64,000 nt of DNA from Salinicola salarius (GCF_002179555.1 NZ_NHOU01000004.1:152326-216325), one strand, 5' to 3'; shown: positions 27,409 through 36,633, numbered from the stretch's first letter. Translations and numbers: made by a program. Notes: generated by a model from the letters alone, not told the origin.

Positions 27409-28479
27409 ATGGCATTTGGCGTCCAGCGGGGAGGTATGCAACGGTGCCGACCGCAGTTCCTGACTGCCCGCTTCGACGGGCCGGTAGCCTTCTCCAACTC
27501 GGGATGGCAGTGGTGGCTTGGCGAGGGGCAGGCGCATCGGCCAGCGCAGACGATCGATCATCATTTTCATGCCGGCGCCGGGTCCGGCGTTACCCTGTTA
27601 CGTGAGAAAGCCGCGAGGTCGCGTCGACTTTATTCTCTTGCGCCGCCGAGCTTGCCGGCAACACCGCGTCACTTCGTCAAACAGATGGCGGTATCGCCGC
27701 GCAAGAGGCTGGGAGCGCTGCTGGGGTGCAGCAATGCACTGCTCGGGTTCAGCCACGGCACGGCGGAGCTCGCTCATAACCTGGCATTGCACGAGCGAAC
27801 GGTGCATGGTGTCCGGACCTTGGCCTTTGGCGAGCGCTTCCGCCACGGCCTGCCCGTACAGCAGGTATTGCTGCAGGAGTATCTGCTCGGTTGGCAGCCG
27901 TTCAACGTCGTCTGGCAGGCGCATGAGCACGAGGCAACCCGACGCCACGCGCTACTGTCGAAGTTGATCGCCATGTTGGCGTCGTTGCGCGATACCGGCA
28001 TCACTCATCTCGATCTTCATCCCGGCAATGTCATGGTATCGCCCGACCCGCTGGCACCGCTGCGCGCAATCGACTGCGGGCAGATGAGCATGGCGGACGA
28101 TCCCGCCATCTCGGCGGCTATGCATCTTGGCGTGTTCCTGCATGAACTCAATGGCAAGCGTCTCTTGCCGTCACCGCAGCTAGAAGAGGGTGCCCGAACG
28201 CTGCTGTACCGTCTCGTAGGTGGCGAAGCCGAGTTTGCTGGCGCCGAGCGGCTGGTGTCGCTGCTCGTGCGCTATTCGAGCAAGAAGCCGTTCTCGAGAC
28301 GTCGGCTGCTGCAGCGCAGACGAGAACGGCTCGATACCAGCATCATCGAGACGCGTCTGCAGGCCCTCTCCCATAGTCGCAGTCTTCCTGCCCAGGTTGC
28401 CCACGCATCGTCTATCGGCAGTCGGCAGGAGTTACGGCTTATTGCGTCTATCGAGGACGTGGTGACCATGGCGCCTTGA
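27409..28479 (+). CDS. Lipopolysaccharide-kinase (Kdo/WaaP) family protein
   Basis: A 356-residue protein of the Kdo/WaaP kinase-like group, a eukaryotic-type protein-kinase fold used to phosphorylate sugars of the LPS inner core. The catalytic loop reads THLDLHPGNVMV (about residues 200-211), with the H-x-D-L-x5-N pattern, and IDCGQM (about 224) is the DFG-equivalent metal-binding position (DCG). An invariant Lys-containing strand is less clear (VTLLREKAARS near residue 64). The C-terminus is basic, suiting membrane association. Its place at the head of the glycan locus, downstream of lptFG, supports an LPS-core role, but the substrate sugar is unknown. Upstream sequence (about 27330-27395) is very AT-rich and probably holds the promoter; GGGGCAGGG precedes the ATG. 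Confidence 0.75.
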   Translation: MAFGVQRGGMQRCRPQFLTARFDGPVAFSNSGWQWWLGEGQAHRPAQTIDHHFHAGAGSGVTLLREKAARSRRLYSLAPPSLPATPRHFVKQMAVSPRKRLGALLGCSNALLGFSHGTAELAHNLALHERTVHGVRTLAFGERFRHGLPVQQVLLQEYLLGWQPFNVVWQAHEHEATRRHALLSKLIAMLASLRDTGITHLDLHPGNVMVSPDPLAPLRAIDCGQMSMADDPAISAAMHLGVFLHELNGKRLLPSPQLEEGARTLLYRLVGGEAEFAGAERLVSLLVRYSSKKPFSRRRLLQRRRERLDTSIIETRLQALSHSRSLPAQVAHASSIGSRQELRLIASIEDVVTMAP

Positions 28480-28484
28480 ACCGA

Positions 28485-29201
28485 TCAGGCCGCGCGTCCG
28501 AACAGCCCCTTGAGCCTCTTGGTAAACTGCTTGAGTGGGCGGCGTTCGTTGATGACCGCGATAAAGACCTTGCGGTAGTGCCCTGGCGGACAACTGATCT
28601 CGCGTACACCATGCCAGGAATTACCACGTCGGGTGAACAGCAAGCTGTAGTTGCCCATCGCATGGGATTCGGTAGCGCTGTCGAAATCCTCGAAGGCTGG
28701 CGCACTTTTGCTGTCGAAGCGGCCATTGTCATCGAGCACCACGGTTTGCCCGCCCCAGACGGGCTGCCAGTCGTCTTCGCCATTGAAGTAGAAGATGTGC
28801 GAGCCCAGCTTTTCGCGGGCGTCACAGTGTGGCGAGACCGAACAGCTAGCCGGCGTGTAGTGCCAGTGAAAGCGCAAGCTGAAGGCCTGGGTGCCTAACA
28901 TGCGTGCCATGAACTGCCGATAGTGCGGTCCGTGCAGTTCCTGCATGAAGGCTTGCCAGTGCGGCGACAGTTCTATGTCCGGCGAGTATTCCAGCGCCAG
29001 CCGGTCGTGGGGTTGCTGACCGTAACGACGCGTCTTGCCGAATATTTCCTCGAAGTGCTCGGCGGCGGGCAGGCTGTCGCGCAATGCCGCGTAGCCTTCC
29101 TCGGTCAGCAGACCCGCCGGGTTGGCCCATGGATAAGGGGGACGTTGCTGGAACGCCTTGGCATCCATGTGCTCCAGTGCGTCGACATCCAGATAACGCA
29201 T
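28485..29201 (-). CDS. 2-oxoglutarate/Fe(II)-dependent oxygenase-like protein
   Basis: A 238-residue protein of the 2OG-Fe(II) dioxygenase superfamily. The iron-binding facial triad is visible as H-x-D in SPHCDAREKLG (about residues 128-130) with a distal His in NSWHGVREI (about 197), and the 2OG-binding Arg is probably in GHYRKVFIAV. Relatives hydroxylate sugars, lipids or peptides; within a surface-glycan locus, modification of a sugar or acyl chain is plausible but unproven. The ATG at 29201 has AAGGA 8 bases upstream and is preferred to a TTG at 29216. It converges on the WaaP-like gene with only five bases between stops, and the family-2 glycosyltransferase lies upstream on the same strand after 76 bases. 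Confidence 0.78.
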   Translation of the reverse strand: MRYLDVDALEHMDAKAFQQRPPYPWANPAGLLTEEGYAALRDSLPAAEHFEEIFGKTRRYGQQPHDRLALEYSPDIELSPHWQAFMQELHGPHYRQFMARMLGTQAFSLRFHWHYTPASCSVSPHCDAREKLGSHIFYFNGEDDWQPVWGGQTVVLDDNGRFDSKSAPAFEDFDSATESHAMGNYSLLFTRRGNSWHGVREISCPPGHYRKVFIAVINERRPLKQFTKRLKGLFGRAA

Positions 29202-29277
29202 GACATGTTCCTTCAATAATCACTGATGATCAGTTTCTGTCTGCTGGCGAATCAGCCATGAACTTGAACGTGCGGCC

Positions 29278-30279
29278 TCAGGATGCCAGGCGGCGCAACA
29301 GCGTCGCGGGTAAGCGCCTGGCCAGCGGTGAGCGTATCAGGCGCAGATAGGCGGCGGACCCGAGCTGGCGGCGTGCATGCCAGCACAGGTCTATCCAGCG
29401 TTCGGTCATGACCCGTGTCAGCGCCTCGGGCACATGGCGTCGGCTACGCCGGTTGGCGGCGTCGAGCCGAGCCAGCCACTGATCGGCCCAGCCGAGATAT
29501 TCTTCGTTCAGCGCCGCGCCGAGTTTCTTGGGTCGCGCCAGCGCATAGTGGCGATCGAGATCTGCCTCGCTCGGGACGAGTCCCGTCTCGATGAGCGCCC
29601 GGCGACAGATCTCACGCTTGCGCTCACGGCCTAATGCATCGGTCTGCTTGGTGAAGCGTCCGCTGTGTTCGCGTCCGCAGACCAGGATGTCAGCGAGGTT
29701 GGCCATCCGCTGCGTCCGCGACAGTCGCTGGTGCAACTCGTAGTCCTGACAGCGCGGAAAATCCTCCCTGTAGCCATGCTCGCGCAAAATAGCCGTGCGC
29801 GCCATGATCGTACGGTTGGTCAGTGCGCAGTAGAACGCCAGGCTGGCGGCGACGTCATCGGCGGCTAACGGCTGGCGCCGCACGCGCTTGAGATGCTGTC
29901 CCTGATCGTCCATGAAATCGCAGGCGCTGCCGACCTGCGCCAGTTCCGGATGGCGGTCCAGGGTCTCGACCTGGCGGGCGAGCCGATTCGGCCATGACTT
30001 GTCATCGCTATCGAGCAGGGCGATATATTCTCCACGCGCCAGCTCTAGGCCGCGGTTGCGGGTTGCCGGAATGCCCAGATTGCGCGCATTGCCCTCCACG
30101 CGCATGCGTGGATCCCGGTAGCGCGACAGGACCTCGAGAGTGGCATCGGTCGAGCCATCATCGACGATCAGCAGTTCGAAGTTCTCGAATGTCTGCGCCA
30201 GGATGCTGTCGACAGCCGTCGTGATGTAAAGCTGGCGGTTATGTACCGGAATAAAGACCGTGACGCGCGGCGTGCTCAT
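29278..30279 (-). CDS. Family 2 glycosyltransferase
   Basis: A 333-residue GT-A-fold glycosyltransferase. The nucleotide-sugar domain starts VTVFIPVHNRQLYITTAVDS, with LLIVDDGSTD (about residue 37-46) and the metal-binding ALLDSDDKSWP (DxD-like, about 89-99). Residues beyond about 230 are basic and may bind the membrane. Donor and acceptor are unknown. Its start overlaps the stop of the upstream ELM1-domain gene by four bases (ATGA), so both are made from one transcript. The genes 32711 to 28485 read as one leftward operon of three. Confidence 0.88.
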   Translation of the reverse strand: MSTPRVTVFIPVHNRQLYITTAVDSILAQTFENFELLIVDDGSTDATLEVLSRYRDPRMRVEGNARNLGIPATRNRGLELARGEYIALLDSDDKSWPNRLARQVETLDRHPELAQVGSACDFMDDQGQHLKRVRRQPLAADDVAASLAFYCALTNRTIMARTAILREHGYREDFPRCQDYELHQRLSRTQRMANLADILVCGREHSGRFTKQTDALGRERKREICRRALIETGLVPSEADLDRHYALARPKKLGAALNEEYLGWADQWLARLDAANRRSRRHVPEALTRVMTERWIDLCWHARRQLGSAAYLRLIRSPLARRLPATLLRRLAS

Positions 30280-32711
30280 CGGCGCTCCCGCCAGTAGTAC
30301 TCGCCGGCGCGCAAGCGAATGCTTTCTACCGTGGGCTGCACCTCGTCGGCAATCTCGAGGCGCTGCCGGCCTGGCGCCGCATCGTCCACTATACTGATAT
30401 CCTCAAGCAGGTTGCGCATGGCAAGTACCTTGTGCAGGCGCTCGGCACTGCGCGGTGCGGGCACCAGGCCCAGGCAGAAGGCGCGATCGTAGAGCCGACC
30501 TTTCCAATCCTGCTGGCGATGGGTGCCGCGGGTTCCGGTCGCCTGTGTGCGCCCGTGCATGAACGCCTCAAACCGATGCCCGAAACGACTCCATGATGTC
30601 GGCGGCAATGCGAGCGGAAAGACATGCACCGGTTTTTTGGTCCGAATGGCTTCGGCCTGCATCGATACGCTGTCGCCTGACACGACGAATGCGTCGCACA
30701 AGGCCAGATAGGCCCGGTAGGGGTTGTCTGCACCGTCTTCGTGGTGCCAGGCGTAGCGATAACTGGGAACATCGATGCCAGCGAAAAAGGCGTCCGCCGC
30801 GTCGGGTGGCGTGCGCGGGCTGGTGGTGATCAGCAGTGACCCTCCGCGAGCCTTGGCCAGGCGACAGGCGGCCTGAGCCATCGCACGGGCAACGGTGGCA
30901 TCGAAGTGCTGCGTCTTCGTTGCGCCGCCGACCAGCACGCCGATACGGGGCCGGGGAAGATCGTCGAAGCGCGCTTGCCAATCCGCGGCGGCCTGATCGA
31001 GCGCCGCAGGGTCGGGCGCGTTGAGAGGCAGGAGGTTATGGATGACATTGTCCCGTGCCGGCAGGCCATACTGAGGCGTGGTGATGATCAGATCGAACCA
31101 GTCCAATGGCGCGCGCGGGCGGCCGAGGAAAATCAGCTGTGTGCGTCCTCCTGACTGCTGCTTGACCCAGCGTGCTGCGCCGACACTGCGCCGGCCCGTG
31201 CTCAGGATCAGATCCGGCCAGGGGGGCTCGAGGCGATCGGACTGGGTCAGATCGATGTTGGCAAGAGATGGGCGGCTGAACAGCGCGGGTCTTGGCGCAG
31301 ACGGTTTGAAGTTCAGCCGTTTTTCCTCGCTGGGCCAGCCCAGTCGCTGTGCCAGCAGCGACAGCTGCGCATTGTCACCGTGATGCCGGCCCAGCAACAG
31401 CCATACCCGTGGAACGCGACCATGCCCCTGGCGTGCGCCGCTCAGTCCGGACTGGACGCACTCTCTCATGCCGGTTCCCGTGCGCTGGATATCAAGATGC
31501 CAGACGAGATCGGGATAGGCCCCGCTGATGCGGCGCAGCTGTTCGCGCCACCAGTGGGTACGGTAGAACGGCTGATCGTCGACGCGCCGGGGATCGGGGA
31601 GCTGAATGCCGACATAGAGTAAACAGCGGGCGCGCTGAGCCAATTCTCCCATGAACCAATGGATGTCTTCGGCGGGAAGATGTTCGAGCACCCCTGTGAC
31701 GGCGACACCATCGAAGGCGGCATCCACCGCAGCGTCGCGCTCAGGATGCCAGAGCTGGCTCGCTTCCAGATTGAGCGGCGAGGGCGGCGCGGTCTGCCGA
31801 GCGGGCCGGCACCATAACAGCGAGGCGGCGTCGCACTCGCTTGCCAGCTGTGCGGCGCGGGGGCTGCTGCGCAATGCTTCATCGCTATCATCAGGCGTGT
31901 CGAGCGCTTGCAGCGCCTGCTCGAACCAGGGGCTTGGCGCCTGGCGGGAAAAGGGTCCGTAATACTGAGCATCCGCTTCCTGCTCCAGGCGGTGCCATAA
32001 ATCGCCCAGCGCGTTGGGATGATAAGAGTAGATCCTCGGCGTCGGCTGCCAGGGCTGCTGGTGCAGCGCGGTATAGTGCAGCACATGGGTCCGGTTGTGT
32101 TCGTACTCCTCGTCGCGGGCGTTCCAGTGGCCGTCGAGTTCGCCCCACAGGCCGGGCTGTTCGGCCGGCGTGTCGGTCAGCGTCTTCTTGGCGGCCTGCC
32201 TGGCCTGATCGAGGTTCCACCACTGCGCCATGCGGGCGCAATCCATCACCATGACCGACGTGTCCTTGGCCGAGATGGCAAGATAGCCATGTTCGGCCAT
32301 CGGCAGGTCGAACAGCACGGCGGGATCGGTGAAGTAGATCTGGTCGACGTCGTTATAGATGGCGCGCCCTTCGCGGCCGGCGAAATCGGGAATCGCGAAG
32401 CGGTAATTGGTGAAGCCGGTGCGCCATGTCGACTGATCGAAACCGGCGATATCCTTCATCAGGTAGATGCGGTATTCCCGTGCAGGATCGCGTACGCGTT
32501 CGACCGAATAGAAGAATATGCGCTGGGCTCTTACCTGGGCTTTCTCGGTGCCCAGGAAAATGCGCACCGGAGGACGCGGCGAGGGTGCTGAGGTCAACGC
32601 CGGCAGTATCACGCAGTGGGGCTGATGCGAGGTATCGGCGCGCTCGACTCGAATCGGTCGGGCGGCGATGGTCAAGGTCTCCTCGTTGAGACATGAAGCA
32701 TTGCTTGTCAA
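30276..32711 (-). CDS. Three-part protein: GT-A-like, methyltransferase-like and ELM1 domains
   Basis: An 811-residue protein with three recognisable parts. Residues about 55-250 look like a GT-A glycosyltransferase: VRIFLGTEKAQVRA and IYNDVDQIYFTDPAVLFDLP, where DVD is a DxD-like metal site. Residues about 280-420 contain a degenerate class I methyltransferase fragment (GVAVTGVLEHLPAEDIHWF) without a clear SAM-binding glycine loop. Residues about 440-790 match the ELM1/mitochondrial-fission-like family (LILSTGRRSVGAARWV, RPRIGVLVGGATKTQHF, DAFVVSGDSVSMQAEA), which in bacteria occurs in LPS and glycan loci and resembles GT-B enzymes. I prefer a TTG start at 32711, with GAAGGGGA 8 bases upstream, to one at 32777. 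Its stop overlaps the family-2 glycosyltransferase start. Confidence 0.75.
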   Translation of the reverse strand: MTSNASCLNEETLTIAARPIRVERADTSHQPHCVILPALTSAPSPRPPVRIFLGTEKAQVRAQRIFFYSVERVRDPAREYRIYLMKDIAGFDQSTWRTGFTNYRFAIPDFAGREGRAIYNDVDQIYFTDPAVLFDLPMAEHGYLAISAKDTSVMVMDCARMAQWWNLDQARQAAKKTLTDTPAEQPGLWGELDGHWNARDEEYEHNRTHVLHYTALHQQPWQPTPRIYSYHPNALGDLWHRLEQEADAQYYGPFSRQAPSPWFEQALQALDTPDDSDEALRSSPRAAQLASECDAASLLWCRPARQTAPPSPLNLEASQLWHPERDAAVDAAFDGVAVTGVLEHLPAEDIHWFMGELAQRARCLLYVGIQLPDPRRVDDQPFYRTHWWREQLRRISGAYPDLVWHLDIQRTGTGMRECVQSGLSGARQGHGRVPRVWLLLGRHHGDNAQLSLLAQRLGWPSEEKRLNFKPSAPRPALFSRPSLANIDLTQSDRLEPPWPDLILSTGRRSVGAARWVKQQSGGRTQLIFLGRPRAPLDWFDLIITTPQYGLPARDNVIHNLLPLNAPDPAALDQAAADWQARFDDLPRPRIGVLVGGATKTQHFDATVARAMAQAACRLAKARGGSLLITTSPRTPPDAADAFFAGIDVPSYRYAWHHEDGADNPYRAYLALCDAFVVSGDSVSMQAEAIRTKKPVHVFPLALPPTSWSRFGHRFEAFMHGRTQATGTRGTHRQQDWKGRLYDRAFCLGLVPAPRSAERLHKVLAMRNLLEDISIVDDAAPGRQRLEIADEVQPTVESIRLRAGEYYWRERR

Positions 32712-32820
32712 CGGAAAATCCCCTTCATTAAGCGCGCCTAAAGCGGTTTGTTGGCATGCTACACTACGATAAATCAAAAAGCAGCGTTGGCGCCGATTCG
32801 ACCATGAGCCCGGTTTTTGC

Positions 32821-34122
32821 GTGACACAACAACTCCCCAGGATTGCCCTGCTATTGCCTTCGCTTGCTGCCGGTGGCGTAGGCCGTTCGATACTTCATCT
32901 GGCTGAAGCGTTTTGCGCTGCCGGCCATCCGGTGGATCTGGTGCTGTGTCGTGCCGAAGGCCCTTATCTATCGGCGATACCGGCAGGCGTCAACATCGTG
33001 ACGCTACAGCCACGGAGCGGTCTAGTCACACGGCTGGAGCTCGTTCGCATGGACCCCGCCGGCCTCACTGCATTGGCGCGCCCGGTGCTGCTGACGCGGC
33101 GTCCGGCGCCTGTTCAGCCCTATCTGGCCGATCTGGCTCGTTATCTGGCCGGCGTGCGTCCGGCGGCGCTGCTCGCCGCCAAGACGCCCACCAATCTGCT
33201 GGCGCTGTGGGCTCGGCGCTTGAGCGGCGCGCCCACCCGTGTCGTCATCAGCGAGCATACTCAGCTTTCTCGGTCCATCACGCTCAGCCGCAAGTGGCGC
33301 TGGCGTCATATTGCGCCGCTGATCGCACGCACCTACCCACGGGCCGATGCGATCACTGCGGTTTCCGATGGTGTCGCCGATGATCTGGCGATTACCGCCG
33401 GGCTGCCGCGCGGCGCCATCGATACCGTCTACAATCCAGTGGTCACGCCGGGGTTGGCGGTCCGTGCCGCCGCGCCGGCACCGCATCCGTGGCTGGAGGA
33501 TGATGGATCACCGGTCATTGTGGCGGCGGGGCGACTGGTGCCACAGAAGAACTTTACGTTGCTGCTGAACGCCTTCGCCCGGCTGCGTGAACAGCGTGCG
33601 GTGCGGTTGATAATCCTGGGCGAGGGGCCCGAGCGGCCCCGGCTTGAAGTACTGACCCATACGCTGGGAGTAAGTGGCGATGTGGCACTGCCCGGCTTCG
33701 TGGATAACCCCTATGCGGCCTTTTCCCGGGCGGCGCTGTTCGTGCTCTCTTCCGATTACGAAGGGCTAGGCAATGTCTTGATCGAGGCGCTGGCCTGCGG
33801 CTGCCCTGTGGTGAGCACGGACTGCCCCAGCGGTCCGACGGAAATCTTGCAAGGCGGGCGCTTTGGCGAACTGGTGCCGGTAGATGACATCGAGGCGCTG
33901 ACCGCGGCCATGACGCGCACGCTCGATGCGCCGCTGCCGACGGATATGCTGCGCCGCCGCGGCGCCGCTTTTAGCCTGCAGCGCAGCGCCGGACGCTACC
34001 TCGATCTATTGTTGCCGGGGCGTTCAGGTTCAGCGTATGCCGCAGGTGGTCCGCACACCGGAATAGCCTCAGCCTCTATGAACAACTCGAATTCGGTTCA
34101 CCACGGACGTGACAACCTATGA
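32821..34122 (+). CDS. Family 4 glycosyltransferase
   Basis: A 433-residue GT-B glycosyltransferase of family 4. The N-terminal domain has the glycine-rich IALLLPSLAAGGVGRSILHL, and the C-terminal nucleotide-sugar domain has VIVAAGRLVPQKNFTLLLNA, IILGEGPERPRLE and the E-x7-E motif in SSDYEGLGNVLIEALACGCP. It begins at a GTG at 32821, divergent from the ELM1-domain gene 109 bases away. Its stop overlaps the start of a truncated methyltransferase gene (ATGA). It is the only intact one of three related family-4 genes in this locus: the two broken genes to its right align with it along their length, so the three are paralogues or came from a common cassette. Confidence 0.9.
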   Translation: MTQQLPRIALLLPSLAAGGVGRSILHLAEAFCAAGHPVDLVLCRAEGPYLSAIPAGVNIVTLQPRSGLVTRLELVRMDPAGLTALARPVLLTRRPAPVQPYLADLARYLAGVRPAALLAAKTPTNLLALWARRLSGAPTRVVISEHTQLSRSITLSRKWRWRHIAPLIARTYPRADAITAVSDGVADDLAITAGLPRGAIDTVYNPVVTPGLAVRAAAPAPHPWLEDDGSPVIVAAGRLVPQKNFTLLLNAFARLREQRAVRLIILGEGPERPRLEVLTHTLGVSGDVALPGFVDNPYAAFSRAALFVLSSDYEGLGNVLIEALACGCPVVSTDCPSGPTEILQGGRFGELVPVDDIEALTAAMTRTLDAPLPTDMLRRRGAAFSLQRSAGRYLDLLLPGRSGSAYAAGGPHTGIASASMNNSNSVHHGRDNL

Positions 34123-34455
34123 AACTTAGCGACAACACCTCTGGCTTTTTGCGAGGAAAATGTTTTTCCAACGATCTGGTTGCGACGTTCGACCTGGAAC
34201 CGGCAGATTACGAGTATCGATCGCGTTTCGATGTGCTCACCGAACGGGTGGCCGACAAGCAAGTCATTCACGTGGGATGTGTTGATCACGGCTCGGCCGG
34301 CATCCGTAAGAAAATGCAGCGCGGCAGATGGCTGCACCAGGCGCTCGACCAAGCGGCCACACGCTGTTTCGGCGTGGATATAGATGCAGAAGGTATCCAC
34401 TACATGCGCGAGACGCTGGGCTACAGTGACGTGGCTGCGGCGAACATCTTGGCCT
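34119..34455 (+). pseudogene. Truncated SAM-dependent methyltransferase
   Basis: The frame starts at an ATG overlapping the glycosyltransferase stop and codes for the N-terminal ~110 residues of a class I methyltransferase: VIHVGCVDHGSAGIRKKM (motif I, SAM binding), then RCFGVDIDAEGIHYMRETLGY (motif II acidic loop). After about 34445-34455 the similarity stops; the frame runs on to a stop at 34499 through sequence that belongs, on the other strand, to the end of the neighbouring glycosyltransferase pseudogene. The motifs for catalysis and the C-terminal half are missing. The junction is a rearrangement breakpoint between a rightward and a leftward cassette. A product of 126 residues could still be made but should be inactive. 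Confidence 0.75.
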
Positions 34456-35728
34456 TTGGCGGGAGCTCTTTCGGGCCAGTGTGCAGGAGTTGCAGATAAT
34501 GTTGTGCCGAACGGTCAACGCTGAACGCGCTGGCCCGTGAGCGCATGTACTCCGCCGGTTGCGGTGTATCCAGCTGTCTGATCATGGCATCTGCCAGTGC
34601 TTCTACATCGCCTACCGGAACCAGTGGACCATATTGGCCGCCAGCAAGGATTTCGTTGGGGCCATGGGGGCAGTCGGTACTGACCACCGGGCATCCACAG
34701 GCCATGGCTTGGATCAGTACGTTGGGCAGACCTTCATGGATCGAGGAAAGCACGAAGAGATTGGCTCGACTCATCCAGACGTAGGGATCTTGTATCCATC
34801 CCGGTAAAAGTACAGATTCGCTAACCCCCAAGCTTCGTGCTTCACGTTCGATTTCTGCCCGCTGCTCACCTTCACCGATAATGATTAATCGTGCACTACG
34901 CCGCTCACCGACATGGGCAAAGGCCCGCAACAAGGTCATAAAATCCTTCTGCGCCACCAGTCTGCCGGCACCGAGAATCACCGGGATCATCCGTTCGTCA
35001 TCCAGCCATGGATGAGGTGATGGCATCCGGTGGACAGTGGCAAATAACGATTCATCGTAGATCGGATTGTAGATGGTCTGAACGAGGTCGGAGGGGAGTC
35101 GCGCATGGTGCACGAGCTCCTCGCTGATAGCCTGGCTGACCCCGACCACGGCATGAGCGCGTTGATAGGTCTGATGGACTAGGGGCTTCAAGAGGCGTTG
35201 TCTGCGCCATGAGCGGCCAAGTTTGAGTCATTCGGAGAAGGCGTTGCGTTCGCTTAGTACTATGCGAATGGAGCGGCCTACCCAGCGCTGCGCCCATATA
35301 GCCAAGATATTGGAATAAGTATTGAACACCAGCAATGAGTGAATCGGGGTGCGCTCAAGATATTCACCAAGCGCTGGTAAATAAGGCATCAGTCGTTTAA
35401 ATCTTGGCGCCGGCAGGAGAAGCGGTGGAAGAGTAGTGAAAAGCGTCCGCCATTCATTACGCATTATCTGCCAGTAGGCCCTTGATCTCGTAGAGGGTAT
35501 AAGCTCTACCAGCTTTACGTTCTCAGGAATATGGGAACGATAGGGGCCACTGGTATCGGTGACGATCAGCTCTACGGTATGGCCGCGCTCACTGAAAGCC
35601 CTGGCCAATGTCAGCGCTACCCGCTCTCCGCCTCCTGCATCGAGTGAAGGCATGAATATCGCGATGCGCTCCTGCCCCGTATTCTGGCTGGACATATGAT
35701 GCGAGGAGGGTGGAGTAGGGATTGTCAT
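34421..35728 (-). pseudogene. Family 4 glycosyltransferase interrupted by an in-frame TGA
   Basis: Two pieces in the same frame, 35728-35231 and 35227-34421, are joined by a single TGA at 35228-35230 (35 codons span 35227 to the next ATG at 35191). Together they make a 435-codon family-4 glycosyltransferase: IAIFMPSLDAGGGERVALTL at the N-terminus, VILGAGRLVAQKDFMTLLRA, IIIGEGEQRAEIE and the E-x7-E motif SSIHEGLPNVLIQAMACGCP in the C-terminal domain. Alignment to the intact gene at 32821 needs no gap around the stop, so this is a point nonsense change, not an indel. The start at 35728 overlaps the end of the upstream glycosyltransferase remnant by four bases. The last residues (about 34455-34421) run into the methyltransferase fragment, so the native C-terminus is also lost. 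Confidence 0.8.
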
Positions 35729-35874
35729 GGCGTCATTCCATGCTCAACGTGAATCGATGGATGATCGGGCAACAGAATCTCAAGAAATTCATTGGCGCTG
35801 CGTTCTAAGCTGAACATATTAGCACGCTGCATCAACAATTGGGATGGCAGAGGAGCTGCAAGCGTATCCAGCAT
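35725..35874 (-). pseudogene. C-terminal remnant of a third family 4 glycosyltransferase
   Basis: The last 49 codons of a glycosyltransferase survive here: LDTLAAPLPSQLLMQRANMF then SLERSANEFLEILLPDHP, ending at a TGA that overlaps (ATGA) the start of the next glycosyltransferase. The segment aligns without gaps to the C-terminus of the intact gene at 32821 (TLDAPLPTDMLRRRGAAFSL and so on). At about 35874 it joins directly to a truncated IS1380-type transposase, so the first ~380 codons were removed by an IS-associated deletion. Confidence 0.75.
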
Positions 35875-36520
35875 GGGCACTGTCCAGGCGCAACAGGATC
35901 GGCGAAGCGGTGAGCGTTCGGGCACGAGGCAACACGCGCTTGAGCGTTTCCAGAAAGCCGTTATTGGCGTGCTGGCTACCGGGGCGTAACTCACAACCCA
36001 TACACCAGCCTTCCTGGCCCAGGTACGCGGCAATGGGCGCATAGCCGTTGTAGCCCTTGTCGGTGTAGCTGACACCTTCCTGGCTCGTCTGGCTGTTGTC
36101 CATGGGGAAGCCATCGATATCCAGAGCCACATGGCCCATGCCCCGCGGGGAAACCGGAGCTTGCACGGACTTCAAAAACTCGGAACTGGCATCGTCCAGC
36201 AAGGGTGTCAGCGCCTTGGCATCTTCATCAAAGCGTTGCCGCAACCGGGCCGACGACGGCGACTGCTTGATGCCCATGGCGGACTTGAAGAACGGATCGA
36301 TCCGCACTGGCTCCGCCGCCTCGAAGTCGCTTTTGCCCAGCGTGATCAGGCCCAGATAGGTCCGGATCAGCTCGATGTTCGGAATGCCGTGGCGTTTAAC
36401 CACGGTTCGCGCGGTTTGGGTCAATGACGTGTGCCGGTTCAGGCAGTGGCCCACCAGGGCCAGTCCGCCATGGGGTGTGTAGACTTCGGTCTTGGATTGC
36501 TGGAGAGTGAAGGTGCGCAT
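35874..36520 (-). pseudogene. IS1380-type transposase, N-terminal half
   Basis: The frame from the ATG at 36520 codes for about 216 residues of an IS1380-like DDE transposase: GGLALVGHCLNRHTSL, RTYLGLITLGKSDFEAAEP, the catalytic-region VALDIDGFPMDN, the block GYNGYAPIAAYLGQEGW, and LLRLDSAH, where homology stops. IS1380 transposases are roughly 430-450 residues long, so half is missing, including later catalytic residues. It cannot be active alone. The frame continues 17 codons into the glycosyltransferase remnant before a stop at 35819. Confidence 0.75.
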
Positions 36521-36633
36521 GGGCCAATGCACTGACTGGGTGAATGGATGTCAGGTGCTGTTATACCGTCCGAAGCCTTGTCGTTGCAGGCTTGAGCGGC
36601 AATTCGAGCCGTGCGAAGTCACGGATTCAGGAA
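35874..36633 (-). mobile_element. Truncated IS1380-family element
   Basis: The fragment keeps one end (about 36633, where lpxR sequence stops and IS sequence begins, cttcctgaatccgtgac on the minus strand) and the 5' half of the transposase gene. The other end and the distal half of the transposase are missing at the junction with the glycosyltransferase remnant near 35874. The exact inverted repeat could not be fixed without its partner. Confidence 0.65.

Noticed and set aside
35052..35297. A separate 81-codon gene on the minus strand
   Set aside because: It is an alternative frame across the nonsense codon of the broken glycosyltransferase; the glycosyltransferase frame is clearly the real one.
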